64,000 nucleotides of DNA from assembly GCA_015501595.1 (NCBI GenBank), contig JADNRX010000211.1, positions 1 through 64,000 on the forward strand, in the 5' to 3' direction. The translations under genes and the position numbers were made by a program. The notes under the pieces were generated by a model. The model worked only from the letters and a program-made list of their open reading frames with translations, had not been told where the DNA came from and searched no databases. Shown here piece after piece: positions 35,408-46,674 of this stretch. Positions within the stretch are counted from its first letter, which is position 1. Every line of letters starts with the position of its first letter. The stretch is from Hymenopellis radicata (taxonomy: Eukaryota > Basidiomycota > Agaricomycetes > Agaricales > Physalacriaceae).

Positions 35408-36653
35408 CTAGACCAAACGAAGAACACCTCGACTTGCAAGGCGAGGCAGGGCTAGCCGCATTCTGTCTGCGAGGAGCGGAGAATACGTTGCCCGCGTCCC
35501 CTGCCAGCTACTTCTTTCGAAGTGAATGTTCTGAACACCGCTAAACGTCGTATGCGCTAGACTGTCGTCAAGCGAATTCCACGCTTCCTCGAGAGTTTCG
35601 ATGTCTTCGACTCGGAGATCCGGGAACGTAAATGTAAGCTCCGTGAAAAGTATCATCGCTTTGGAGTCTGAGAGGGCACGAAATGTGGAAGACCACCACT
35701 CGATGAACTTGCGTGTCTCAATGAGGTGTTTGGGGTCCACGCACAAGTGTACGTGTTGGAATGGCAGACCAGCGAGCGGGATTGCGTCTGCTTTGACGAT
35801 ACCGGACCATACGAGTTCCGCATTGAAGCCTTCAGCCATGGTTAGATCCAAGTGTTACATTAGTTAGCGATTGCTACGTACTGTAGGCCACTTCCAATTT
35901 GAACAACTCGAGGGGAGGAAATCCTTGAAGCAATATGTCCCGCCACCGTAGTAAATCGTCTACGAATGATATGACGATTTCGCACCGCTTCAGGTTGGGA
36001 AGGTCAAAATAATGCATGAGGCAACGGTGGAATTCCTCCTGTAGATTGTCACCTTCGAAGCGAATGCATTCTAACGAGGGAAGGTGCAAGCGTTTGCGTG
36101 TTGCCTCCAAGTCCGCCTTGTGAAGGTCAACGACACCAGACAAACTGAGTCGTTTAACTTTTGTTCCTTCCAAAATCCTAAAAACATGGTGGAAAGTTTC
36201 GACGGAATGGATGCCGATATCAAGCTCGACAAGAGGCGCATTCCCCAAGACATTTGGGATCAAATCGAGATAAGAGCGGGTTGCTATGTCATCGATGGCC
36301 CCGCCTGGAAATGCGACTTTCAGAAGATATGGGAGAAGAGAAAGTACAGATGCGAGGCAAGACATGTGGGCGGGTAAGGGAATACCATCATCAGAGCTGC
36401 GTTCACAGATTGTCAAGCCGCGGATGAGTGTTTGGAGATGGGGAATGGATATGAGATCATCGAGCAGTTTGACCATCTTCTCGTAGGAGTCGAGATTCAT
36501 CTGGGTATCTCGGAATAGAGCGCGTTGACTGAACCCCGACCAGGTGCGCGATACTAGCGCGCAGCTCTGCAGGGCATATTCGTGACCAGAAAGATGCTGG
36601 ATAATCATGTCCACGAGTTCGTGTGGGAGAGAAGTAATTGAGGATGGCATCAT
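35408..36653 (-). CDS. F-box/LRR-like protein
   Basis: Start ATG 36653 (MMPSSITSLPHELVDMIIQH). F-box: LPHELVDMIIQHLSGHEYAL followed by CALVSRTWSGFSQRALFR. An LRR-like region follows (TLIRGLTICERS, PLVELDIGIHS, KVKRLSLSGVV, LECIRFEGDN, NLKRCEIVIS). One intron, 35881-35830 (52 bp, GTACGT...TGAAG), joins EVAYS to FNAELVWSGI. The exons sum to 1194 nt (397 aa). The C-terminus is TYSPLLADRMRLALPRLASR. It probably acts as a substrate adaptor for an SCF ubiquitin ligase; target unknown. Unlike the other F-box genes here, it is intact. Confidence 0.8.
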
Positions 36654-37582
36654 GGCGGAATACTAGGAAGAAATTCGTCGGTGTTGAGTGTTAAGGTGAA
36701 GGAGACGCGCCAGCCGCGAACGTCCAGCGCGCAAACAAAAGGAAGAGGGTCACGCACAGATCGAACCGCTGATGTGGACGATATCCGTGAGACTTGAAAA
36801 CGCGTGTTGTGATGCTGGATGGAAGTCGAGTCGAAGGTGCGTGGGCGGGACCAATGCGGAGTCTGAATCCTCTTAACCGTTTGCTTCTTCAACTTTTCTT
36901 GTTTGACTGCCCAGTGCCGGCGGATTACAGTATGAACACCCAACCTCTGCGGAAATAACACGAGGGGAGTCATGTTCAAGAAGAAGCTTCTCCGCCGTCG
37001 CTCTCTTTTTGTAATCAAACCGTAAACACGGCCAAGATCCGCCGCCTCCTGTATGTATGACACAATTCCGGATTAGGAAGTCGCGCTCTTTGCTTGAGCC
37101 TCACCACCACCAGCTTCACCAGGGCTCGAGCGTATACATCGGCGGGAGCATCATGCAACACAATGATTCATTCTACAGCGACAACCGAGGACCTCGGAAA
37201 GAGGCTGGTGGCGCCAAATTGAAGTCACGGTGGTCGTGTTATTCAGGGCATTCAATCTGTGAAGGGGCGCACCGCTTTTTGTACGAGTCTGGAAAGTGAC
37301 AAAAGCGTCGTCGCCGCTGTGGAGACGACAAGACGCAAGTGCGTTCGTTAGTGGGGCGAGGATGACGTGCTTAGGTGCTACTCATTGTACGTTCTGAGGC
37401 TTTTCCACTGACCTTCTGGGACCTAAATGAAAGGTTCAATTGAAGAGACAGTGCAATACACAGAAGCGCCTTCGACAATACAACACATTCCACGGGAGAT
37501 AAACGCTGTGGTTTTCTTACAAGTTACATGCTGTAAGTACTCAACGATGCACCGCCCCTCGAGCGCTCTGTTGACTCACGAA
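36654..37582. other. Intergenic, no recognisable gene
   Basis: An open frame at 36650-37063 (minus) and a shorter one at 37057-37299 (plus) have no recognisable features. The left outer boundary of the inverted duplication lies at the right end. Confidence 0.35.
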
Positions 37583-38012
37583 GGCTCTTCTGATGTCTTA
37601 CATCGCGTCTCTGTATATACCGGCACGCTATACCTGGTGCGTGACAATCTCCATCAAGTCCCAAGTGAGTTTGAATGAGGAAGAAGGGCGGCTGTAAACA
37701 TTTCATGGAGGTAGGCATGGTCCACACAAGTGCTAGTGCACCTCGTTCCGAACGTGAAAGAACTTAAAGTCGTTTTCGACAGAACAAAATTGGGTCGGTG
37801 AGCGTTTTCTGGCTCAGTCCCGACTCCACGGAACTTACTGAATGATTAGACTCTATGATAGCTAATCGCCGTGCTCAACGCTGCACTGCTATGCCCACTG
37901 ATGCCGGATGTCCTTAAAATACCATCGTCGGAATGCCTTTTGGAGCTCCTCCGGACAGGAATAAAAATGAAGAACACGAAATCTCTTCTCCGAAAAGTCT
38001 TCCTTCTTCCGC

Positions 38013-39308
38013 ATGTCTTCCCTTGAGCAAGAGCTCGGTTTCTCAGAGGAAACTGTGCAACGGATCATTGGCGACAGTCTCAATGTCCATCTCATCGCCG
38101 TCTTCGCGTATGGACTCTATACAAGCATCTTCATTGTTACGATACAGCACATAGGTATAAATCTCGCTCTTCGATGATGACAACTGAACGTCTCTCTAGT
38201 CGCACGGGGCCAATGGCCCCTTCAACGTGTCGCGTTGACTATCGTCGTTTGTCTGATATGGGCATTGACAACAATCGACTTTGGATTCGTTTGGAATGAG
38301 GCGTATGTCACATTCGTTACCCACGGGCAAACCCAGGACTCTGTTCTGCGCTTTATTTCCGGCCGTGGAAGCTGGACATCGAAAAGGCTAGCTATGAACC
38401 GACTGGCAGTCATATTGAACGCCATGCTCGCGGAGCTCACGAATGTCTGTGATATAAAACATTATCCTGATCAAATTTAATGCTTCGACAGATCTGGAGA
38501 TGCTGGGTGATATGGAATCGCAGGTGGCTTGTCGTTGCATTTCCTTTGCTTGGCGTCATCTGTGGCTTGCGTAGGATTTTGCCGATTCCGCTTTCGGTTT
38601 GCTCATGCTCGCATAGTCAGTGCTGCCTTTTCCCTGGCAACTCTGTTTCCGTCTGGCAAAATGAACGTCCATGTCACTCCGACCGAGATAGATTGGACCA
38701 TTGTATATTATTCAGTCACGGTCGCGGTCAACATTTCAACCACGTCGCTCATAATCTTCCGAATTCTGGCCGTCGGGGGGCTCAAGGCCGTACGTACCTA
38801 CAGAGGTGTCATCGAAGTTGTGGTCGAATCCGCCTTTCTGTTCTCAGCTACCTACGTCGTCTTTCTTGCAACATTCTTGAGCGATATCAACGCTCCCGTC
38901 GTCCCGAACTCCTTTCATAATTTAAATTGGTACATGACTGCAGTCATAGGTGCGATAACGGTACGTTTTTCTCGTTGGCAGGGTTCATCTGACCAATTAT
39001 GATGAGCTCAGGCCACGGCGCCAACCTTGATCATTGGACGTGCCATGGCGGGCGAAACGCGTCCCAGAGACGCTTCTCTTCTAACAATTCCGCGGAGTAT
39101 TGTCGATGGCATTCTGTTTGCGAGCATGTCCACTCGACGGAATACCGTGGCGACGGTTCAGCTTCCCAATGTTCCTGCTGGTACTGCATCGCAGAAGTCA
39201 GCGCCGTCTATACATAGCGACGTGACGCCCAACTCGGTCCACAGGCCGTCGATCCCAGGGATCGACACTGAAGCATATGCTGAAGACAAATCGCAGTGGC
39301 GTCCATAA
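38013..39308 (+). CDS. Unnamed agaricomycete multi-pass membrane protein, copy L1
   Basis: Exons 38013-38154, 38200-38444, 38492-38570, 38617-38960 and 39012-39308 sum to 1107 nt (368 aa). The N-terminus MSSLEQELGFSEETVQRIIG is extracellular or lumenal. About seven hydrophobic segments follow: IAVFAYGLYTSIFIVTI, LTIVVCLIWALTTIDFGFVW, LAVILNAMLAELTN, WLVVAFPLLGVICGL, WTIVYYSVTVAVNISTTSL, VVVESAFLFSATYVVFLATF and YMTAVIGAIT. Conserved marks are IWRCWVIWNRRW, RTYRGVIEVVVESAF and ATAPTLIIGRAMAGETR. The C-terminal tail is polar. The topology recalls seven-helix receptors, but I know no family name or function. Exon borders match copy L2. Frame intact. Its mirror copy is at 54.2-55.5 kb. Confidence 0.8.
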
Positions 39309-40651
39309 AATTCGAGGTGAAGTACCATGTTAGAAGTGACGCATTCTAATAGACAGCCTAAAATTTATCGTATCATCGACCTAATGTTTTGTAATCTTTG
39401 GTCTGTAATCAATCTGTTGTACTTATGAGCACTGAGGCAAGAAGGACGCGAGTTTGTTTGCGGCTGTTAGAGTTGGATGATCTTGTTGAGTAGCTTTCTC
39501 AGCACGTACACCAGATCAGAATTCATGTATCCCAGCAGTCTGTCAGTGTCACTGTTCCTCATGAAACTTCTGACTTTACCCTGCTGCAGCTCAGTGAGCG
39601 ATACCCTGCTATTAGTATTTTCAGGCATCAAGGTTCGTCTCGTTTGTATAGTGTCAGCATGAGCGCTCATAAGCCATGATGGTCCCTCTTATCATGTCAG
39701 TACTAATTTGATCACGGCTCGCATCCCGACTCTCACATATCTCGCATTAACATTCTCCCTGCTCAGGTCTTTGCTCCTGTCTTGAAATGCCACGAAATCG
39801 GCACAAGAGCGCCACCGATATTCAACTGGATTGTTTCTGGCGCTCTCGGGAATAGAAACCTCTGCGTAGTGGCGAGTTCAAAGGTAATCACCTCCGCGAT
39901 GTAGAGGCTCTGAACTATTGCTGATGTTCTCCATCAAGGCTCAAGTGAGTTCGGGTGAGGAAGAAGTGCGGCTACACAAGCGTGCACATCGTGTCCGAAC
40001 GTGAAACTCGTCTCGAAACAACAAGTCAACACAGTTGCGCAGGTGAACGTTTGCTCGGTATTCAGTCCTGGCTCCACGGCGACGCTTCCGTCGGCAAATC
40101 GCAGAAGAAAGCATTTTACTGTTCACTTGATCTCACCGCCGCGTTTTGTTTTGGTTTTCGGGACGCTAATGCAAGGCACCAGCGCTTTGCCGCGGCCTGG
40201 ACACTCAAGGGCAAAATTCACTAAAGGGTCTGACGTTAATCAGACCGCATCATGCTTGATCGCTGCCGACGGCCCGATTCTATGTACGCGCATCGCGCGC
40301 CTCCTTCTGTCCTTCTACTCGCGGATGCATACTTGCTCAGTCATCTTCTGTCTACGGCCTCCGAGATGTTAATAACATGTCATGTTAACAATTTGTTGTT
40401 CGGCCGCCGACGAACCTTATAATTCGCCGCCCATACCATCACCATACGTCAGTGACTCAGTGGTGTGGAACTAGGCCTTTTCAGTCATCCCCAACGACAC
40501 AATGGAGCTCATTCTCTGCGCCTTACCCTCGCGGCAAGTCTTCCGATGTACGAAACGCCGCCCATGAATAGTTCCATACCCAGGCCTAGTTGGAATCCAC
40601 GGTCGAGCGGTGCCGCCTGATCAAGCACATTCTGCACAAAGCCCTCAGACC

Positions 40652-40657
40652 TATAAA
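40652..40657 (+). promoter_or_regulatory. TATA box of the secreted-protein gene
   Basis: TATAAA sits 73 bp upstream of ATG 40725, in CTATAAAGTCC. The leader after it is pyrimidine- and A-rich (CACCCATTCAAGCTACCC). Spacing is right for a strongly expressed fungal gene. Confidence 0.5.
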
Positions 40658-40724
40658 GTCCATCGTTCATACCCTCCTTTACATTCAAGTCACCCATTCA
40701 AGCTACCCATCCAAACTCACGCTC

Positions 40725-41273
40725 ATGTTCAACAACCTGGTTGGTCCGCTGAATCGCTTCTCCACCCCTCGTTAACACTCTGCCACCAGGTCATACCCAC
40801 CGTGGCTCTCATGGCGACCGTCCTCGGCCTGGCAACGATGGCGAATGCTGAAGGGTGCTATAACGGAGGGTGGGTATCCTTCACCTTTGACGCGCTCTGT
40901 CTTGTTCTTTTTCTATTTCGTTTAACTCGCTGCGTTTTCCCAGAAACACCAACGCCGCGGCGTGCTACAACTTGTACTCGGAGGACTTCTGCAGCGACGT
41001 CGTCTACGGCACGGTACGTCCATTCTCCCCAAATTCCCTCTCCCTGCCGCTAACGATAATCAACACATTCGTGTCCAGCGCTCGGAGTGCCACGTCCTGG
41101 ACTCCAAGACGCACTGCAACTTCTCCGTCTCGGGCCCCTCGGGCAACCCCGCATACAGCGACTGCGTCTACGCGATGTCGCAGCTCGCGTACTTCTGCGG
41201 CGAGACCGGCGGGCTGAAGACGGTCAGCGGGTATCAGTACAAGCTCGACCCGAACGACGGGGGGAGCTGCTAG
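40725..41273 (+). CDS. Small secreted cysteine-rich protein
   Basis: Four exons: 40725-40739, 40790-40869, 40944-41013, 41079-41273. They total 360 nt (119 aa). The tiny first exon (MFNNL) joins VIPTVALMATVLGLATMANA to form a classic signal peptide with cleavage expected after ANA. The mature part of about 94 residues has eight cysteines in an even number, suggesting four disulfides: GCYNGG, AACYNLY, DFCSDV, SECHVL, THCNFS, SDCVYA, YFCGET and the terminal GGSC. No known domain is recognised. GC content is clearly higher than its surroundings. It has the profile of fungal small secreted proteins (effector-like or wall-associated), a class inferred only from size, signal peptide and cysteines. 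It sits alone in the arm-specific segment. Confidence 0.8.
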
Positions 41274-41449
41274 ATTCGAGCTAGTCGTCCTAGATCGGAA
41301 TCCCGATAATCAACAGGAGAGGAGATATTTTGTGCAATGTCATCGTGCTTCGTATTTTCATTTGTGTTTTATGTTTTTGAGTTCTTGGTCTCTTCCGCTC
41401 TGAACGACCTCACCAGAATCCTTGCTACTCGCGCGGACGCCTTTGACCC

Positions 41450-41646
41450 TAATCTCAAATTTGCACTGGTGCTGAGTCTGAACGCTCGCAACGTGTGGTC
41501 GTACGATGATAGTACAAACAACGAACCGAGTGCTGGCCGTGTGACTTGAGGCATCATTTCAACCTCAGAGGTCAGACGCAGCTCGCGGTACACGTCTGGG
41601 CTGCCTGTCTTGCCCGAGGTGTGCGCTTCTGTAGAGCGGGAGCAGA
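41450..41646 (+). pseudogene. Copied tail of the DUF6534 gene
   Basis: Closely matches 34780-34968, the last exon of the DUF6534 gene (shared ACAAACAACGAACCGAGTGC and long flanking identity). A C-to-G change makes GTGACTTGA, a stop, where the source has GTGACTTCA. The copy ends at GAGCGGGAGCAG and is joined within a few bases to the L3 membrane-gene fragment. Confidence 0.85.
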
Positions 41647-41663
41647 TCCTTCTGGTCAGTGGA

Positions 41664-42183
41664 TCCAAGAAGGCCCGCACCTACCGAGGCATCATAGAAA
41701 TTTTGATCGAATCCGCCTTTCTCTACTCGGCCACTTGCATTATCTATCTTGCACTATATGTGAATGACTTCAAGGTTCCGTACTGGAGTTTTTCGAATTT
41801 GTACGCCTCGCGCTCTGAATCTGTAACAGCGAGTACTTCCTATCTTGTGCTTCAGACAAGCTGACGCATGTCCCAGGCGGCAGCACCAACACTGATCATT
41901 GGACGTGTCCTTGCAGGAGAGGCGCGTCCCAACGATACATGGACTCGGACATCCCTTCCGCACATGCGTACCACTATGCGGAATATCTCTGGGGGCATCC
42001 CGTTTGCTAGCTTCCATCCTGCACAGACACAGAACACCGCGGCAACTGTCGAGTGCTCTAATCCATGACAGTGAAATGGATAGTTCGGGACCGTCCGTAA
42101 AGGATGACCAGAAGAACAGAGAGGATGGCGCTGGTGTTGTTTCGATACTGGAATTCCGCGACGTGGAGAAATGCCTGGACTGA
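41664..42183 (+). pseudogene. Unnamed membrane-family 3' fragment, L3
   Basis: Begins in mid-gene at KKARTYRGIIEILIESAFLY and continues SATCIIYLALYVNDFKVPYW. An intron-like gap precedes AAAPTLIIGRVLAGEARPND. The frame shifts near 42055, after which DSSGPSVKDDQKNRED ... DVEKCLD ends at 42183. The first four membrane segments are missing. Mirrored at 53.6-54.1 kb. Confidence 0.75.
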
Positions 42184-43123
42184 TCATGAGGAATCTATTA
42201 TCTGCCACGCGTTGTTGTCGGGAAAACAAAACCATACTCCGAGTCGCCGCGTTTCGCTTTAGTAGGAGTTGCATTAGAATGGGTCCCAGCTAATATTACC
42301 ACCCAGTAATACTGCTCGCCGAGCAAGGTATGAAGTCGACGGAAGAAGGCACGCGACTGCCTGTTGATCAAGTTTAAGACGCGTTTGTTTTTGTATGTTT
42401 GTATCTCGATGTCATCACATGATCGCACACTTTCCTTCTTTCTTCCATCCTTGATCTCCCGGAGATCGCGGGGCAGTGTCTGGTCTGTTCCAGCGTAGCG
42501 CCCTCTGGGATGATACACCGCACCTCTGATTCTGGCACTTCGAAGCCTCTGTGACATAACTATGGTGGTTGATATGATACTCTGAATCCATGGGTGCGGA
42601 GTATCCTGTCACCGGGCACCCAATTTCTGCGAGAATTGAATCGTTAAGCGCATGGCGCCAGGGCGTTCTATATGCCCGCCGGGCTGTGGTTCTTAGACAT
42701 TGTCTTCCGCAGGTTCTGCATCTTCTAGCGACGCTTTCTTGCGGCTTTCCGCAAAAGCAGTCGCGATATATGACCAATTGACGGCTTCGTCGACTTCAAA
42801 CTACTTAGAGGTGATATGATCCCCCCTACGAAGCTGTGCTACATGTCCTGGTGGGGCTTCCTGCGCGTTGCGACTATCAACAGAAGCGATCTCGAGATAT
42901 GTCTGACCTAGATCTACCGCGATTTCTATCTGGTGGCCGTCAGGCCTTCTAGTGATTTGTGGCACTAACATCATGTTTGAAGAGCATCCTGGAAGCTGTG
43001 TTCCGAACTGCACCGTTGAATGCTGAAGGTATGTGGTGCCAGTGGACTTGATCTTCAATCTTCCCATGCCGACAGTATTTATGAGAACGAGGAGAAACAT
43101 CATTCAGCATCCACCAGTCCATT
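42184..43123. other. Intergenic within left arm
   Basis: No recognisable gene. It is conserved in the mirror (52640-53585) with indels, but neither strand gives an uninterrupted protein. The mirror contains an extra 115-bp piece and a 19-bp tandem duplication that are absent here. Confidence 0.4.
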
Positions 43124-44429
43124 ATGTGCACCGTGGAGCAAGAGTTTGGCCTCTCTGCGGACGATGCAGAACAACTTATTGGCAGCTTGCTCAATTCCGA
43201 CGTCATCGAGATCGTTTGCTATACACTGTACACAATGATTTTTGGGCTTACAATGAGGCAAACAGGTAAGCGTATAGCCTATCCTTGTAATCTAGCACTC
43301 ATCCCGACTTTTACATCAGTCAGCCGTGGCGAGTGGCCTATAGAACGCATCGTATTAACGAGTGTCCTCTGTGTCATATGGGTGTTCGCTACAGCCTACG
43401 TTGCGCTGATATGGGCTACACTCTATATATACTTCGTTTCCCATGGCCAGTCACGGGAATCTTTCTTGGATTACTTTTTTTGCGCACGACTCAAAATCCT
43501 TGCGATTCAACTCACGTTCACTGCGGTGAATGCTATGTTTGCAGACCTTGTCAACGTACGTCCCGCGTGCTTATGTGGCAGACAATATTCTAATTCGCAC
43601 ACAGATTTGGAGGTGTTGGGTGCTATACGATCGCAGCATGGCCGCCGTGGTTCTTCCTATGCTCGGGGTTGTTTGCGGATTGAGTGAGGTCTCTGAGTTT
43701 CTACAACCCCTGCGTGCTCACATATTTTCCCAGTAAGCCACGCTTTCAGGACTGTCACACTCCTATCGTCTCGTTCATCCCAGACCTTGGCCAATACAAA
43801 CTGGTTTATTGTTTATTGCTCTGTCACAGCAGCAACCAACATCTTAACGACATCCCTGATTATCTACCGAATCCTTTCATTCACTGGGCTCAGAGGCGCC
43901 CGAACATATCGAGGCATCATTGAAATCTTTATCGAATCTGCATTTCTTTATTCAGCTACCTATGTCGTCTATGTGGCAATCGACGTGTATGATTTCTACG
44001 CGCCTTACTGGGCCTTTGGAAACTTGTACGTCGCAGCTTTCGTGAACTCCGTCACGGTAAGCGTCTTTTAAGCTTGAAGGTTTGACTGTCCAACTGACGA
44101 ACTATTTAAAGGCGACCGCACCGACACTGATTGTTGGGCGCGTCATGGCCGGCGAGACGCGTCTTAACGACTCGTGGCTACATACTCTCCCGCACATACC
44201 TACTACTACCGTGCAGAGTACCGCCGGCGGCTTGCCTTTCGCCAGCCTAGATCCACACATTACAGCGGCGACGGTTGACCTTCCCGCCCACGATAATGAC
44301 TGCGAATCACAGACTTCCGCGGCACATAGGAGTGATGCCGAAAGTTCCAAACCCAACATGGACACGGTGTCGGCAGATGTACAGGTCGAGGCAGTAGAGA
44401 AAGGTCTGGACGGGAATCAAAATTGCTAG
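43124..44429 (+). CDS. Unnamed agaricomycete multi-pass membrane protein, copy L2
   Basis: Exons 43124-43265, 43320-43555, 43605-43683, 43734-44056 and 44112-44429 total 1098 nt (365 aa). Same exon phases and landmarks as L1: MCTVEQEFGLSADDAEQLIG at the N-terminus, MIFGLTMRQT, IVLTSVLCVIWVFATAYVAL, IWRCWVLYDR, VVLPMLGVVCGL, NTNWFIVYCSVTAATNILTT, RTYRGIIEIFIESAFLYSAT and ATAPTLIVGRVMAGETRLND. Divergence from L1 is large, so L1 and L2 are old tandem paralogues. Each is very similar to its mirror copy, so the inverted duplication is younger. The polar tail ends AVEKGLDGNQNC. Intact. Function unknown. Confidence 0.8.
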
Positions 44430-44456
44430 TGTACACTGTACACTGTACACAGTACA
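44429..44456. repeat. GTACAC-type palindromic repeats at inner edge of left arm
   Basis: GTGTACACTGTACACTGTAC and following bases consist of overlapping self-complementary GTAC units, starting at the stop codon region of L2 and lying about 45 bp from the inner boundary of the arm. A shorter version occurs at the mirror position 51197-51220. Confidence 0.75.
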
Positions 44457-44889
44457 GCACCAACAAAAATCAACGTACTCGCACTGCACCGTGTTCGACT
44501 GATTGTATCGCAAACGGGCAAGCCTGCTTGCCAGGCTTGGAGTTCTCTTAGTCTGTCTGGAGATCAATCGCAACGCTCCTCGCATCTCGCACCTGAAATT
44601 GGAGACATCTAGTTGCTTTGCGCGGCTACTCAGCATGATGATGGTGCACCCTCTTATCATGTCAGTTTTGATCACGGCTCGCATCGCGATGACTCCGATG
44701 CAGTGCAGACTTGAGAGTAATAGCTAGAATGCTTCTCGGAGGTGATGATGGTTTTCAACGATAAGGTGACGCACATTTAGATAGCGGACGCCTCGGACTT
44801 GATAAGTTACTACAAAATGTATATGTACTGTAATACTATAGAAAGCTTTTGAACATAAGTTAATCGCACCAAAAGTCGGAACAGCACCA

Positions 44890-46674
44890 TCAAGCCTGGC
44901 CAATGCCAGTCGCCCAAGGAAACTCCTCTAACCCCACAGAGCTAGTGCTCTCCCTATCCTTTTCTTTTTCCTTCCCCTTCCCCTTCTCCGACCCAGACCC
45001 GCTCGCCACAGTCATACTCGCCGCAAACGGATCGCGCGCATAGACAATCTCATCCTCCTCTTCCGCATCGTCGTCAAAGTTCATCGTAGTGTCCAGTGTA
45101 GCTCCCATACTTCCCGCCACACGCGATCGAGTACCGTACCGCATCGATTCCAGTGTCTTGTGCTCCTCGTCTTCTTGCGCGAAATAGACTGCCTTGAGCA
45201 TAAGCATGAACCGACAGATGATGATAGTCCGGAACCTTCATAGGCAGATGAGCGGGCTTCGACAGTAGACTAGGCGCTGTGACTTACACTGGGGTGAAGT
45301 ACGGGACGACCCAGTAATCGTAACCGATAACCGACTGTGGCTGGTGGGGTGTAAGCTTCAGTCAACCGAGGAGGACAGGTGAACACACGATATGATCGAA
45401 CTGATCAGAGTGACATTAGTGAAGTTCATGAAAGAGATCGCACGGAGAGGCTCACCACTAGGACAAGCATGTCTGCAAGTGAGAAGACCAGGAGTACGCT
45501 TCGGAAATTGATCAGCACAGACCCTGGTAGCCACAAGGCGAATGTCCTCACATGAAGTATATCGTTCCTAGACGCAACTCGTCAGCCAACGAAGCCTCAA
45601 CATACTCTGGAGACTCACCATCTCTCAAAAACAAACCAGCCAGGCCCGGACGATTCTTGGCATTCTGCCCATCGTCCGCAATGCTTTTCCGAAGCGAGAA
45701 CGTCTTGAGCACAGTCACGCAGATGACAATGGACTCCGACAGGATATCCCCCACAATTCCAGAGACGCGCACTAGTAAAACGTTCAGTCACTCTGCAAGG
45801 AAATGTCACCAGACAACTCCTGTCGTGATATGAGAACTAGAGGTCATTCATTCAGTCAACAAGCAACTCACACGTCGCTCGTGAACCTCCTGCGAAGCAT
45901 TATAGGAGAGTTGACAACCATATCGATCGACGCCGGGAGACCATTGGTGCGCGTACGTGTACTGTACATATATCAGCAGAAATACAACGTACAAAGGGAA
46001 CCAGATAGACTCACAGACGGGTTGATTGCGGACGGTAAGCACAGAAGGAACACGAAGGAGGCTAAGCGCCAATCGGAGCCCATGAGCGCGTAGACGCGCA
46101 ATGAAGAGAACACTAATCACCACACGTTAATTTGAAGCTACTACACCTGTTGCAAAAGGAAAGTAACTCACAACCAAACCCAATCGTCCTCAAAATATAG
46201 GGAAATATCTGGAACCGAACAGCGACATTACACCTGGAATAACCACAATCAGAAACCCAGCAGGAATCTGAGCATAACAAACTCACCCCTTCAAAAGACT
46301 GTCAGGCCCCAGTATGTCAAAAGCAAAATGGCAGGCACTCACATGCGGCGTCATATCCCACGACGCGAGAACCATGATCGTAATCTTCTCCAAAAGCGTT
46401 CCATACCGCAGAAGACTATACAAAATGGTCGCCCCAGAAAACTTGCGTGACCATATCCGCCGCACTTCTGCACCGAAGCATACAATATGGTCCCAAACGA
46501 GTAGAGCTAGAGGCGTAGTAGATATCAGCAACCGAACAAGAACAACATCGAGTGGCGCTTCGCGTACCGACAGACGCGATACTACAGCACACAAAGGCGC
46601 TAAAAGTCTAGGTATTAGTCGCGGGAGTGGTCAAAATCCGGATTAACGTACAACTCGTACACCTGGGACGGCAT
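44890..46674 (-). CDS. DUF6533-type multi-pass membrane protein
   Basis: Likely start ATG 46674 (MPSQVYEL). The DUF6533 signature follows: ALLVWDHIVCFGAEVRRIWS, then ATILYSLLRYGTLLEKI. Later segments on the minus strand include VLFIARLRAHGLRLALSLLR, a loop, and GIVGDILSESIVICVTVLKTF, then NRPGLAGLFLRDG, which matches the usual order in this agaricomycete seven-helix-like family. The gene has many short introns (visible donors and acceptors at several points between 46600 and 45200), which I did not fully resolve. The C-terminal tail is acidic then Lys/Glu-rich (DDDAEEEDEIVYARDP, GSEKGKGKEKEKDRES). It lies in the spacer of the inverted duplication and is single copy here. Function unknown. Confidence 0.7.

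Larger units (their letters stand above)
39445..41663. other. 2.2-kb segment found only in the left arm
   Basis: The right arm joins directly from the sequence matching 39444 (GAGCACTGAG) to the sequence matching about 41664 (AGAAGGCCC...CACCTACCGAGG) near 54100. The segment is a mosaic. 39680-39735 resembles 44640-44690, the 3' flank of L2. 39930-40088 resembles the 5' flank of L1 (37650-37838). A secreted-protein gene follows, then a copied DUF6534 gene tail. Insertion here or deletion from the right arm are both possible. Confidence 0.75.
37583..44498. repeat. Inverted duplication, left arm
   Basis: Matches the reverse complement of 51151-55938. The outer edge begins at GAAGGCTCTTCTGATGTC (37583), whose mirror ends at 55938. 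The inner edge ends at GCACTGCACCGTGTTCGA (about 44498), mirrored at 51151. Order of content: L1 membrane gene, [2.2-kb arm-specific segment], L3 fragment, L2 membrane gene. Identity by eye is high, with frequent 1-10 bp indels. Confidence 0.9.
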
